Positions 16,050-24,039 of a stretch of DNA of 26,215 nt are shown here, one piece after another; position 1 is the stretch's first letter, and every line of letters begins with the position of its first letter. The notes beneath the pieces are model-generated. The model was given only the letters and a program-made list of their open reading frames with translations. It searched no databases and was not told the origin of the DNA. The stretch is from an uncultured Eubacterium sp. (GTDB lineage Bacteria > Bacillota > Clostridia > Lachnospirales > Lachnospiraceae), in assembly GCA_934322085.1 (NCBI GenBank), contig CAKRGF010000034.1, positions 1 to 26,215 on the forward strand, written 5' to 3'. The translations under genes and the position numbers were made by a program.

Positions 16050-16078
16050 AATATAGCACTATCGTTTTTGGTTGTCAA
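16050..16078 (-). promoter_or_regulatory. Promoter of the T-box/cstA unit
   Basis: On the minus strand TTGACA (16073-16078) is 17 bases from TATATT (16050-16055), a near-consensus sigma-A promoter. Transcription would begin near 16043, giving a leader of about 365 nt. Confidence 0.8.
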
Positions 16079-16091
16079 GGGAAATTTTTGG

Positions 16092-16315
16092 TTATTTTGA
16101 GGGCAGGGGGGTGGTGATATTTTTTTGTTTCCGTAATTTGGCAGAAAAATTTTGCGTCACGTGGGCGCTTTCGCTAATTGAATACGTAACAGTAGGGGCA
16201 CTGAAACTACCAGTGCCTCCTACTGACGTATTCAAAACCCACGAGTCACAAAGTTTTTCTGCCAGCTTACTTGGAAGCAAAATAATTTAGCACCGAATAC
16301 CTGCCCTTCAAATAA
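16092..16315. repeat. 224-bp inverted-repeat element (copy 2, MITE-like)
   Basis: The ends TTATTTTGAGGGCAG (16092-16106) and CTGCCCTTCAAATAA (16301-16315) are inverted copies. Symmetry continues inward with small gaps: TTTCCGTAA against its complement in TTACTTGGAAG, then GGCAGAAAAA, TTTG, CGTGGG, TTGAATACGT, CAGTAGG and GGCACTG, around AAACTAC. Nearly the whole 224 bp is one imperfect palindrome without a convincing ORF. The middle of its arm matches the shorter palindrome at 1764-1848. No obvious target duplication is seen. It fills most of the intergenic stretch between the cstA promoter and the gene at 16409. Confidence 0.8.
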
Positions 16316-16345
16316 TTAAAATTTTACAGCATCTTAGAATTCAAG

Positions 16346-16375
16346 GTGACATTTTTCGACATTTTAACATATATT
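16346..16375 (+). promoter_or_regulatory. Likely promoter for the DUF4474 gene
   Basis: GTGACA (16346-16351) is 18 bases from TATATT (16370-16375), placed 34 bases before the start codon at 16409. Confidence 0.5.
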
Positions 16376-16408
16376 GATAGTGACTAACAAAAGAGTTGGG
16401 GTTATACG

Positions 16409-17308
16409 ATGTATTTTTTGTTTGGAATTTTGGTTCTTATTAGTTTTGTGTTTGTGGTTTTGTTTTCTCATAGGAAGAAGAAAAAAATTCTCTGCCGGCT
16501 TGCGTGCATGAATCCATGTGAAAAGGAAAATCTGCTGAATTCGCTGCTTGAACCGCTTGGTTTTTATTATGAGAGCCGGTGGGATGTGATAAGCAGCCGG
16601 ACGGATGCCTGGCAGAAGGCGTTCGGGTATCTGGATGCTTATAATCGCGCGGCACCGTATTTGTCAATGGTCTTTGATTCCTATCCAATATATTTTGATT
16701 ATGAGGGAAGGACCTGGTTAGTTCAGATTTGGAAAGGGCAGTATGGAATTTGTACCGGATGCGAAATTGGACTTTACTATGCGGATGGGATTGTAAAAGA
16801 GAGTGATTATAAGAAAACACTTTTTCATGCGGCGGGTGAGTCAGACTGGCTGGATATGTCGGTGACGCTGTGGAAAGACGGGAAGCGGATTGCCAGTCTG
16901 GATAAAAGGCACTGGTGGCTTACGGTATTTGACCCCGGAAATTTTTCGAGACCACAGGAGTTATCCATGGATGTATCGGTTCATTTCCGAAATTATGAGT
17001 TTGGAAGAAAACTTTGCGAAGCACTGATTGAGGGTGGGATAAAAGAAACGGATATTTTCTGGTCCTGCCGCTCGATTTTCTTTCATGTGCCGGAAGGAAG
17101 CAGACATTTCACATTATGGCAGCGGTTTGTAAGAAGTGTAATGCAGTTTAAAAACCGTGTGTACTGCCATTTGTTCCGTTTTCTTACAAGGTGTGTGTGC
17201 ACGAATTTAGACCGGATTTTGTATTTATATTTTTACTTGCCGAGATTTTTACGGCATTTGTTACGTCATTTTTCCAAGCAGTTAAAAAAAGTAAGGAGAT
17301 GTCGATGA
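16409..17308 (+). CDS. DUF4474 domain protein
   Basis: Of 299 residues, the first 20 are a transmembrane helix followed by a basic stretch (HRKKKK). Residues about 40-225 match DUF4474 as I recall it: LEPLGFYYESRWDVISS, DAWQKAFGYLDAYNRAAPYL, SYPIYFDYEGRTWLVQIWKG and YGICTGCEIGLYYAD. The last 60 residues are basic and hydrophobic and may associate with the membrane. The function of the domain is unknown; it occurs in clostridial membrane proteins. The start ATG 16409 has only a weak binding site (GTTGGGG). Its stop overlaps the start of the metallophosphoesterase gene in ATGA, so the two are translated together and probably act in one process. Confidence 0.8.
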   Translation: MYFLFGILVLISFVFVVLFSHRKKKKILCRLACMNPCEKENLLNSLLEPLGFYYESRWDVISSRTDAWQKAFGYLDAYNRAAPYLSMVFDSYPIYFDYEGRTWLVQIWKGQYGICTGCEIGLYYADGIVKESDYKKTLFHAAGESDWLDMSVTLWKDGKRIASLDKRHWWLTVFDPGNFSRPQELSMDVSVHFRNYEFGRKLCEALIEGGIKETDIFWSCRSIFFHVPEGSRHFTLWQRFVRSVMQFKNRVYCHLFRFLTRCVCTNLDRILYLYFYLPRFLRHLLRHFSKQLKKVRRCR

Positions 17309-18159
17309 GTTATCAGAAACGATTGGAACAGGCATTTGAAAATGTTCCCGTTCTGCCTCTGGATGACAATCACAAGTATGTGGTGTTTAGTGACTGCCAC
17401 CGGGGCAGTGGGAATAACAATGACAACTTTATAAAAAATGAGCATTTGTATTTGGCGGCTCTGCGGCACTATAACCGGATGCAGTACACGTATGTGGAAC
17501 TGGGGGATGGCGACGAATTGTGGGAAAACCGCAAGATGGAGCAGATTTTGGAAGTGCACAACCGGGCATTTGAGCAGCTTGCGTTATTTTACCGGGATGA
17601 CCGATTGTATATGGTATACGGTAATCATGATATGGTGAAAAAGAATGCCTCGTTTTGTAATAAGAAGTGCCAGTTATTTTACAGCGTGACAAAGCAGTGC
17701 CACGAGCCGCTTTTTCCTGATGTTACATTTTATTCGGGCTTGATTTTAAGAAATTATGAAAAAAATACAGATATTTATATGACGCATGGGCATCAGGCTT
17801 CTTTGATGAATTCAACGTTGTGGCAGGTAAATCGTTTCCTTGTGCGCTATGTGTGGAAACCGTTAGAGCAAATTGGCGTTTTGGATCCCACAAGTGCGGC
17901 AAAGAATTATTCGGCTAAACAGCGTACGGAGCGGCGGCTCTCGGAGTGGGCAGCGCAGCGGGGAAAGACATTGATTACCGGACACACACACCGTCCGATG
18001 AACCAGTATCCGGATTCCTTCTATATCAATTCGGGAAGCTGTGTGCATCCTTATCAGATTACGTGTCTTGAATTGGAGGGAGATGAAATTTCTCTCGTGA
18101 AATGGTATATGGATGCAAGAAAAAATGGAAATCTGTATGTAGAGAGGAGATTGCTGTAG
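17305..18159 (+). CDS. Calcineurin-like metallophosphoesterase
   Basis: This 284-residue protein has the full set of metal-binding motifs in order: SDCH (D30, H32), GDGDELW (D68), GNHD (106-109), MTHGHQ and GHTH. These coordinate two metal ions and hydrolyse phosphoesters. No signal peptide is present, so it is cytoplasmic. The start ATG 17305 has AAGGAG six bases upstream and overlaps the previous stop by 4 nt. The longer frame to 17191 would add residues encoded inside the DUF4474 gene. Candidate substrates include nucleotides, lipid-linked phosphates or nucleic acid; the sequence does not decide. Confidence 0.9.
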   Translation: MSYQKRLEQAFENVPVLPLDDNHKYVVFSDCHRGSGNNNDNFIKNEHLYLAALRHYNRMQYTYVELGDGDELWENRKMEQILEVHNRAFEQLALFYRDDRLYMVYGNHDMVKKNASFCNKKCQLFYSVTKQCHEPLFPDVTFYSGLILRNYEKNTDIYMTHGHQASLMNSTLWQVNRFLVRYVWKPLEQIGVLDPTSAAKNYSAKQRTERRLSEWAAQRGKTLITGHTHRPMNQYPDSFYINSGSCVHPYQITCLELEGDEISLVKWYMDARKNGNLYVERRLL

Positions 18160-18199
18160 CGGCAGACGGCGCAGAAACTGAAAAAAAGAGATTCCTTAC

Positions 18200-18228
18200 T
18201 TGTTACGACCACCACTTCATGGTAGAAT
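18200..18228 (+). promoter_or_regulatory. Likely promoter of the amino-acid ABC operon
   Basis: TTGTTA (18200-18205) is 17 bases from TAGAAT (18223-18228), 40 bases before the start codon at 18268. Confidence 0.5.
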
Positions 18229-18267
18229 AAAACTATTACTTTGAAACACAACAGAAGGAGGATTTTC

Positions 18268-19839
18268 ATGAAGAAGAGAAGTGCGTGGTTTGCTGCATGG
18301 TTTGCGGTTCTTATCATTGGCGTTGTGGCAATGATGGCGGTGGCACCGATGGGAAAGGCAGCAGAGCAGAAACAGTTTATTGTTGGGTTTGACGCCGAAT
18401 TTCCGCCATATGGATATATGGATGATAATGGAGAGTATGTCGGTTTTGACTTAGACTTAGCAGAAGAGGTCTGCAAGAGAAATGGCTGGAAATTAGTAAA
18501 ACGTCCGATTGCCTGGGATTCCAAGGATTCGGAACTTGCGACAGGCGCGATTTCGTGTATCTGGAATGGATTTACAATGAATGGACGTGAGGATAATTAC
18601 ACGTGGTCAACAGCCTATGTGGATAACTCGCAGGTTGTTATCGTAAAAAAGGATTCAAATGTTCATAAGTTATCCGATTTGAAGGGTAAGCGGTTGATTG
18701 TTCAGAGTGATTCGTCCGCGCTCGCTGCTCTGACCGGAGACGATGCGACAAAAGAAAATAAAAAGTTAGCGGCTTCATTGAAAGATTTACAGCAGGTAGC
18801 TGATTACAATTCTGCATTTATGAATCTGGAAAGCGGTATGGTGGATGCGATTGCGATGGATATCGGCGTTGCTTCTTATCAGATGTCCGCAAAGGGCGAT
18901 AATTTCCGTATGTTAGATGAGCGTCTTTCTTCGGAAGAGTATGGAATTGGTTTCAAAAAAGGAAATACGAAACTTCGTGATGAAGTGCAGAAGACTTTGC
19001 TTACGATGTTAGCGGATGGAACATTTGAGCAGATTGTAAACAAGTGGGGACTCAAGGATAGTGCGTGTCTTTCGGAAAAGGACACGACATACATAGATGG
19101 CGGAAAAGTTCCGTATGTTGATTTTTCAAAAATACAGAAAAAGAATGATAAGACGACAGAAAAATCGGATGGCGTAAAAGCCAATAAGGGTGGTATCTGG
19201 TTTATTATGAAGCAGTTAGGCAGTGGTATGTTAGCTACGCTGTCCATCTTTGTATTCACGTTGCTGTTCTCGCTTCCGCTTGGACTTTTGATTGCAGCAG
19301 TGAGAATGTCACGGTTTGCTCTGCTTCGGTGGATTGCAAAAATTTACATTTCGATTATGCGTGGTACGCCGTTGATGTTACAGCTTTTGGTTGTGTTCTT
19401 TGCTCCGTACTATGTGTTCGGAATTTCAACACCTTACATGTATCGTTTGTATGCGGTTATCATTGGATTTTCCCTGAATTATGCGGCGTATTTCGCAGAG
19501 ATTTATCGTTCCGGTATTCAGAGTATTCCGCAGGGACAGCGCGAAGCGGCACAGGTCATGGGATACGGCAGACGCCAGACATTTTTCCGTATTATTTTCC
19601 CACAGATGGTGAAACGCGTTATGCCGCCGGTAACCAATGAAGTAATTACGCTGGTTAAAGATACTTCTTTGGCATTTGCCATTGCTTACACGGAAATGTT
19701 TACAATGGCAAAACAGATTGCATCGGCACAGGCTTCGCTTATGCCACTGTTTATTGCCGGTTTATTCTATTATATATTTAACTTTGTGGTTGCCTTTGTG
19801 ATGGAAGCTATTGAGAAGAAACTGGATTATTACCGCTAA
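18268..19839 (+). CDS. Amino-acid ABC importer: binding protein fused to permease
   Basis: This is a 523-residue fusion. Residues 1-31 are a signal or anchor helix (ending MGKAA). Residues about 35-270 are a polar amino-acid binding domain of the GlnH/HisJ type (VGFDAEFPPYGYMDDNGEYV, GFDLDLAEEV, NGFTMNGRE, VDAIAMDIG). After a Lys-rich linker, residues 309-523 are a GlnP-type permease with the EAAQVMGYG loop that contacts the ATPase. It imports an amino acid, possibly glutamine, glutamate or a basic one. Fusing receptor and channel in one chain is known from GlnP of lactic acid bacteria. The start is fixed by AAGGAGG before ATG 18268. The ATPase gene follows 17 bases later. Confidence 0.95.
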   Translation: MKKRSAWFAAWFAVLIIGVVAMMAVAPMGKAAEQKQFIVGFDAEFPPYGYMDDNGEYVGFDLDLAEEVCKRNGWKLVKRPIAWDSKDSELATGAISCIWNGFTMNGREDNYTWSTAYVDNSQVVIVKKDSNVHKLSDLKGKRLIVQSDSSALAALTGDDATKENKKLAASLKDLQQVADYNSAFMNLESGMVDAIAMDIGVASYQMSAKGDNFRMLDERLSSEEYGIGFKKGNTKLRDEVQKTLLTMLADGTFEQIVNKWGLKDSACLSEKDTTYIDGGKVPYVDFSKIQKKNDKTTEKSDGVKANKGGIWFIMKQLGSGMLATLSIFVFTLLFSLPLGLLIAAVRMSRFALLRWIAKIYISIMRGTPLMLQLLVVFFAPYYVFGISTPYMYRLYAVIIGFSLNYAAYFAEIYRSGIQSIPQGQREAAQVMGYGRRQTFFRIIFPQMVKRVMPPVTNEVITLVKDTSLAFAIAYTEMFTMAKQIASAQASLMPLFIAGLFYYIFNFVVAFVMEAIEKKLDYYR

Positions 19840-19856
19840 GGGAAAGGAGCTACGGC

Positions 19857-20621
19857 ATGAGTATTTTGGAAATAAAGAATATTAAAAAGAGTTTTGGTGA
19901 AGATTTGGAAGTGTTGCAGGATATCAGCCTTGCGGTAGAAGAGGGAGAAGTCGTTTCGATTCTTGGCCCATCCGGTTCCGGTAAATCGACGTTACTTCGC
20001 TGCGCAACATTTTTAGAGCAGATTGATTCCGGAAGCATTGCGTACGGCGGGAAAGTTTATGTGGAAAATGATGCCGCAGGAAATGCCAAAAAACCGGAGC
20101 GCGCAAAGATTTTAGAGGCACAGTCAAACTTTGGACTGGTTTTTCAGGACTTTAATTTGTTCCCGCATTTTTCCGTATTGAAAAATGTAATGGATGCACC
20201 GGTGAAGAATCAGAAGCGTCCGAAACAGGAAGTGGAGAAAGAGGCACGTGCCCTGCTTGCGAAAATGGGACTGGAAGGAAAAGAAGATGCGTATCCGTGT
20301 GAGCTGTCGGGCGGACAAAAACAGCGTGTTGCGATTGCGAGAGCACTTGCACTGCGTCCGAAAATGCTGTATTTTGATGAGCCGACAAGTGCACTTGACC
20401 CGGAGATTACCGCAGAGATTTTACGTGTATTAAAAGGACTTGCGGCAGAGAAAATGACGATGGTTATTGTTACGCATGAGATTGATTTTGCGAGAGCGGT
20501 TTCCGACCGTGTGATTTTTATGGATGGCGGTAAAGTAGTAGAAGAGGGACGTCCGGAAGAAGTAATTGACAATCCGAAAAATGAGAGAACAAAAGCATTT
20601 CTCCAGAAACTGCAGGTCTAA
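19857..20621 (+). CDS. Amino-acid ABC transporter ATP-binding protein (GlnQ type)
   Basis: This 254-residue ATPase has Walker A GPSGSGKST (37-45), Q-loop Gln97 (GLVFQDFNLFPHFSVL, typical of polar amino-acid importers), signature LSGGQKQR (150-157), Walker B MLYFDEPT (170-177) and switch His in VTHEIDFA. It drives the fusion permease upstream. The start follows GGGAAAGGAG. A greA-like gene follows 17 bases downstream and is probably in the same operon. Confidence 0.95.
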   Translation: MSILEIKNIKKSFGEDLEVLQDISLAVEEGEVVSILGPSGSGKSTLLRCATFLEQIDSGSIAYGGKVYVENDAAGNAKKPERAKILEAQSNFGLVFQDFNLFPHFSVLKNVMDAPVKNQKRPKQEVEKEARALLAKMGLEGKEDAYPCELSGGQKQRVAIARALALRPKMLYFDEPTSALDPEITAEILRVLKGLAAEKMTMVIVTHEIDFARAVSDRVIFMDGGKVVEEGRPEEVIDNPKNERTKAFLQKLQV

Positions 20622-20638
20622 AAAGGGAGGCTTTTTCG

Positions 20639-21139
20639 ATGTATGATAAATTGACGAAAAAAGACATTGAGAAAATGGAGCAGGAAGTCGAGCACCGTAA
20701 GTTAGTGGTGCGCAAAGAAGCATTGGAAGATGTCAAAGAGGCAAGGGCGCATGGCGACCTGAGCGAAAATTTTGAATACAAGGCGGCAAAAAAGTTTAAG
20801 AACGAAAATGAGAGCCGCATCCGCTATTTGGAGCGGATGATTAAGACGGCGCAGATTGTCGAGGACGAATCCGGTGAGGATGAAGTCGGGCTGAATGATT
20901 TGGTGACGGTGCATTTTGAAGATGATGGCATGGAAGAGGAATATAAAATTGTCACGACAGTCCGTAGTGATGCGTTGAATCAGATGATAAGCATTGATTC
21001 GCCGATGGGAAAAGCACTTTTGAAACACCGCGTGGGCGAGCGTGTTCTTGTGAAAGTGAACGATAAAGTCAGCTATTATGTGACAATTCGCGGGATTCGC
21101 AAAAACGATGATGAATCGGAAGAAATTAATAAATTCTAG
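20639..21139 (+). CDS. greA: GreA/GreB-type transcription elongation factor
   Basis: Of 166 residues, the N-terminal half is a coiled coil with the conserved tip AHGDLSENFEYKAAK (acidic D40 and E43), which enters the RNA polymerase channel and stimulates cleavage of backtracked RNA. The C-terminal half is the FKBP-like globular domain (VGLNDLVTVHF; ISIDSPMGKALLKHRVGERV). The length is slightly above the usual 158 because of a charged tail (KNDDESEEINKF). The start follows AAAAGGGAGG. A second greA may exist elsewhere; this copy lies in a transport operon, so it could be a paralogue. Confidence 0.9.
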   Translation: MYDKLTKKDIEKMEQEVEHRKLVVRKEALEDVKEARAHGDLSENFEYKAAKKFKNENESRIRYLERMIKTAQIVEDESGEDEVGLNDLVTVHFEDDGMEEEYKIVTTVRSDALNQMISIDSPMGKALLKHRVGERVLVKVNDKVSYYVTIRGIRKNDDESEEINKF

Positions 21140-21177
21140 GTTTTTGCAACGAATCTGATGGAAAGGAAATGAGGAAC

Positions 21178-21774
21178 ATGTGGTATACCTGTGTTCAGTG
21201 TGGAAAAAAATTTGAATTATCTGAGGCGGAGAAAGATTTTTATGAAGAGAAAAATCTTTCTCTCCCGAAGCGCTGCAAGGAATGTCGGAAACGAAACCGC
21301 ATTGAGAAAAATGAAGCGGTTGTTCCGAGAGGGAAAGAAAGAAGAAAACGCCGGAAAAATGCCATGAGGCAGGTGCCGATTACGACTTTGATTCTTTTGA
21401 TTGCGCTTACATTTGTTTATCTTTCGTTTGTGCGGAAGCCGGAAAGCGGTACGCCGAAACAAACTAAGGTAACACAGGTTACAGAGAATCCGAATTCCAG
21501 TATACAAAAAGCAGTCCTTTTTCAAAGTGATGAAAAACTGCAAGAGCATTATGAAAAACATGGCAAAGCAATGGGGTACGCATCGGCGGAGGAGTATCTG
21601 GCGGCAGCCAATGCGGTGATTTTAAATGAGGAAGCACTGCATAAAACGCAGAAAGATGGAGATGACGTATATTATCTGGAAGAGACCAACGATTTTGTTG
21701 TGGTTTCGCCACAGGGGTATTTGCGGACGTATTTTCGACCGGAAGATGGGATAAAATATTATCGGCGGCAGTAG
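21178..21774 (+). CDS. Zinc-ribbon, single-helix membrane protein with BECR-like RNase domain
   Basis: The protein has 198 residues. Residues 1-40 are a zinc ribbon (CVQC and CKEC, with FELSEAEKDFYEEKNLSLPK between). A very basic stretch follows (GKERRKRRKNAMR), then one transmembrane helix (about 67-84) and a flexible Thr/Pro/Gln linker. The C-terminal 80 residues contain LQEHYEKHGKAMGY, SAEEYLAAANAVI, KDGDDVYYLEETNDFVVVS and GYLRTYFRPEDGIKYY. This order (HxxKHG, helix, D/Y strand, TNDF strand, TYFRP) matches, as I recall it, the Barnase-EndoU-ColicinE5/RelE (BECR) nuclease domains at the ends of CdiA-type toxins. By charge the domain would be outside the cell. ATG 21178 has AAGGA at a better distance than ATG 21169. 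Confidence 0.7.
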   Translation: MWYTCVQCGKKFELSEAEKDFYEEKNLSLPKRCKECRKRNRIEKNEAVVPRGKERRKRRKNAMRQVPITTLILLIALTFVYLSFVRKPESGTPKQTKVTQVTENPNSSIQKAVLFQSDEKLQEHYEKHGKAMGYASAEEYLAAANAVILNEEALHKTQKDGDDVYYLEETNDFVVVSPQGYLRTYFRPEDGIKYYRRQ

Positions 21775-21790
21775 GCTGCCGATTTTTTTT
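21761..21790 (+). terminator. Rho-independent terminator overlapping the stop codon
   Basis: ATCGGCGGCAG and CTGCCGAT form a hairpin around the TAG stop, followed by eight T. It closes the operon that starts at 18268. Confidence 0.85.
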
Positions 21791-21873
21791 ATAAAAAATT
21801 TTGCTTCAATGCAACTTTTCCAGTTAATAAGTCGTTATATAGATAAAGAACAAAAACAAAGGAGGCGGTTTCG

Positions 21874-22965
21874 ATGAAACGCACAATATTACATTCATTG
21901 GCTGCAGGAGTGATGGCAGGAACTATGATTTTATCAGGAATTACGGTAAATGAGCCGGTATCTATGGCGGCGTCGAAGAAAGCCAAAACTCAGACCGCAG
22001 TAGAAAAAGCGTTGACGGGAGTGAAATCAGGAAAAACCACCTATTATATTAAAAAAACGAATTTGATTTCGGTTAAAGGAAAGAAAACGAAAGTTTTAGC
22101 AAAACAGGTCAATTCATTTCGAATTTCAGGAAAAAACATTTATTATGTGCGCAATTTTAGTAAATTATACCGCATGAAGAAAAATGGCACTTCCAAAAAG
22201 AAACTGACTGGCACATGCAGCCGAATTCTTGGGATTCACGGTTCCAATATTCATTATACCGGTTCGCTTGGCGTGTACCGGATTCAGACAAATGGAAAAG
22301 GAAAGAAAAAAATCTTCCGTTATGGAATGGGAGCGAGTGCAGTTTGCAGTGGAGGACGCATTTATGCGAAGTATGTATCCTCGTCAACAGGTGTTCTCGT
22401 TCAGAGTGCAAAGTATAATGGCAGTGACAAGAAAACTGAATTTACAGATGTCACTGGAAATGAGGGAGCATTTTATGTAAAGAACAATCAATTGCGGGTG
22501 GCTGTTGTAAATAAAAAGGATGAGTTATCTCTTTACACGAAAGATGAAAATGGCGCATGGCAGTCTAAGAAAGCTGATCTTGGCGGAAAGCGGGCAGATT
22601 ATATTTTGTACGATAAAGGAAAGCTGTATGCTTTTGCAGGGACAACGGTTTATCAGGTGAATGAGACTGGTGAAAGTACAGTTATTTTAGAGTTATCCGA
22701 ATTTGGAATTTCAACAATTTGGGATTTCGGGCGTTTTGAGAAAAATGGTGCTTACTGGATATTAGAAGATTATGGTGATGATGGTGGACACTGCGTTTAC
22801 CTGATTCATGCCAATACGAAGAAATTAGTGAAAACACTTGCGATGCCAGCCGGCAATTGGGGTGATGAAGAAAATATTGACTATGTGTTGAAAAAAGGAA
22901 CCGTTTATGTACGATACTCCGGGGATGGAGGAGAAGCTCTGTACAGGACCTATACACTAGCGTAA
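21874..22965 (+). CDS. Secreted Lys-rich beta-propeller-like protein
   Basis: The 363 residues begin with a signal peptide (about 1-33, cleaved near SMAAS). The mature part is very basic and made of repeated short strands: KTTYYIKKTNLISVKGKK, GKNIYYVRNFSKLYRMKKNG, GSNIHYTGSLGVYRIQTNGK, GGRIYAKYV, KGKLYAFAG and NGAYWILED. This is typical of DUF5050-like propellers in clostridial surface proteins. No catalytic motif or anchoring signal is seen, so it is probably secreted or held by charge to the wall. The start has AGGAGGCGG nearby. Function unknown. Confidence 0.7.
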   Translation: MKRTILHSLAAGVMAGTMILSGITVNEPVSMAASKKAKTQTAVEKALTGVKSGKTTYYIKKTNLISVKGKKTKVLAKQVNSFRISGKNIYYVRNFSKLYRMKKNGTSKKKLTGTCSRILGIHGSNIHYTGSLGVYRIQTNGKGKKKIFRYGMGASAVCSGGRIYAKYVSSSTGVLVQSAKYNGSDKKTEFTDVTGNEGAFYVKNNQLRVAVVNKKDELSLYTKDENGAWQSKKADLGGKRADYILYDKGKLYAFAGTTVYQVNETGESTVILELSEFGISTIWDFGRFEKNGAYWILEDYGDDGGHCVYLIHANTKKLVKTLAMPAGNWGDEENIDYVLKKGTVYVRYSGDGGEALYRTYTLA

Positions 22966-23182
22966 CCCCCCAAAATAAAATAACTTTAAATGAATTATTT
23001 TTAGTTCGGTTGTTTTATTTTGAAGTGGGATGTGAATTTTGCCACATCTGCATATACCGGAAAATATATACCGGGATGTTTATTATACGGACCATTCTGT
23101 ACGCCTTTGTGAGTAACATTGGCAGGAATGGTCTGTTATATTTTAGAGAAATGTGACACCAAAAAATTTTTAGCCCCCCCTC
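22966..23182. other. Intergenic stretch with hairpins and a short direct repeat
   Basis: No gene is seen in 22966-23322. A long AT-rich inverted repeat (22971-22984 with 23009-23022) probably ends the upstream transcript. ATATACCGG occurs twice in direct orientation (23052-23060 and 23066-23074). A second hairpin pairs GACCATTC (23090-23097) with GAATGGTC (23126-23133), extended by three outer pairs and followed by TTATATTTTAG, terminator-like. The rest of the stretch is the promoter and leader of the bL25 gene. Confidence 0.6.
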
Positions 23183-23211
23183 TTGACGAATTTTGTGAAT
23201 GGTGCTATAAC
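23183..23211 (+). promoter_or_regulatory. Promoter of the bL25 gene
   Basis: TTGACG (23183-23188) is 17 bases from TATAAC (23206-23211), a near-consensus sigma-A promoter. It leaves a leader of about 105 nt before the start at 23323. Confidence 0.8.
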
Positions 23212-23322
23212 AGAGTTGCAACTAAAAAACAATTATAACAAGAGAAACGAAACGCCAATTTAATATCGACATTCCGCAAACTTCCCTATGTTATCAATTT
23301 GTATGAATGGAGGAAAAGACAA

Positions 23323-23904
23323 ATGACTACTTTAAAAGTACAAAGAAGAAACATGGAAACTAAGGCTAAAAAACTGAGAAGAGAAGGCTATGTTACAGGT
23401 AACCTTTTTGGCAAAGAAATCGAGGGTTCGATTCCACTGCAGATTGAAAAGCAGGAGGCAGAAAGAATCGAAAGAGAGTGCATGAAAGGAAGCCAGCTCT
23501 ACCTTGAGTTAGACGGGAAAACATATGATGTGTTAATCAAAGAGATGGATTACCGTCCGATGGACCATCAGATTCTAGAGATGGATTTCCAGGCATTAGT
23601 AAAAGGTGAGAAAGTACATTCCGTTGCGGAAGTGATTCTTTTGAATAAAGAGAAAGTAACCGAAGGTGTACTCGAGCAGCTTCTGGAGGAGATTGCTTAT
23701 AAGGCAACGCCGGAGGAATTGGTTGAAAAGGTTGAGATAGACTGTGCTACTCTGAGATTGGGTGATACGTTGAAAGTAGCAGACCTTGACATTGCAAAGA
23801 ATGATAAGATTGATTTGCAGACCGACCTTGAAGCACCGATTGTCAGCATCCTTGCAAGCAACAATGAAGTGCCGGAGGATGAAGAGGAATCGGCTGAAGA
23901 ATAA
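23323..23904 (+). CDS. rplY: Ribosomal protein bL25 / general stress protein Ctc
   Basis: This 193-residue protein is of the long two-domain (TL5/Ctc) type. The N-terminal domain (residues 1-90) binds 5S rRNA in the large ribosomal subunit (LKVQRRNMETKAKKLRREGY, then VTGNLFGKEIEGSIPLQI). The C-terminal beta domain (LEQLLEEIAYKATPEELVEK, later LKVADLDIAKNDKI) ends in an acidic tail. The start ATG 23323 has GGAGG eight bases upstream; an in-frame TTG at 23299 does not. It stands alone between its own promoter and terminator. In Bacillus the homologue is stress-induced; regulation here is not evident. Confidence 0.93.
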   Translation: MTTLKVQRRNMETKAKKLRREGYVTGNLFGKEIEGSIPLQIEKQEAERIERECMKGSQLYLELDGKTYDVLIKEMDYRPMDHQILEMDFQALVKGEKVHSVAEVILLNKEKVTEGVLEQLLEEIAYKATPEELVEKVEIDCATLRLGDTLKVADLDIAKNDKIDLQTDLEAPIVSILASNNEVPEDEEESAEE

Positions 23905-23910
23905 TGAATT

Positions 23911-23948
23911 AAATCCCCATGAGTGCTTTGGTTCTCATGGGGATTTTT
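23911..23948 (+). terminator. Rho-independent terminator after bL25
   Basis: AATCCCCATGAG and CTCATGGGGATT form a perfect 12-bp stem with a ten-base loop, followed by TTTTTAT. Confidence 0.9.
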
Positions 23949-24039
23949 ATATAATTTTGTATTTTAAAAGTTTCATAGTTTCATAAGTATCTACCAGTAT
24001 AATAAATTGTATTTTTTCAGTATAAGTATTATTATTTGA

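Noticed and set aside
15353..16078. 241-codon minus-strand ORF
   Set aside because: It overlaps the T-box leader, its promoter and the N-terminal part of cstA in another frame, and its protein resembles nothing; the RNA structure explains the sequence.
16072..16290. Short ORFs on both strands in the large palindrome
   Set aside because: They arise from the inverted repeat, which mirrors open frames; neither has a ribosome binding site.
20210..20572. 120-codon antisense ORF in the GlnQ-type gene
   Set aside because: It is a shadow frame of a clearly identified ATPase gene.
23052..23074. Two ATATACCGG repeats as a possible CRISPR or iteron array
   Set aside because: Only two short copies with a five-base gap; too few for either.
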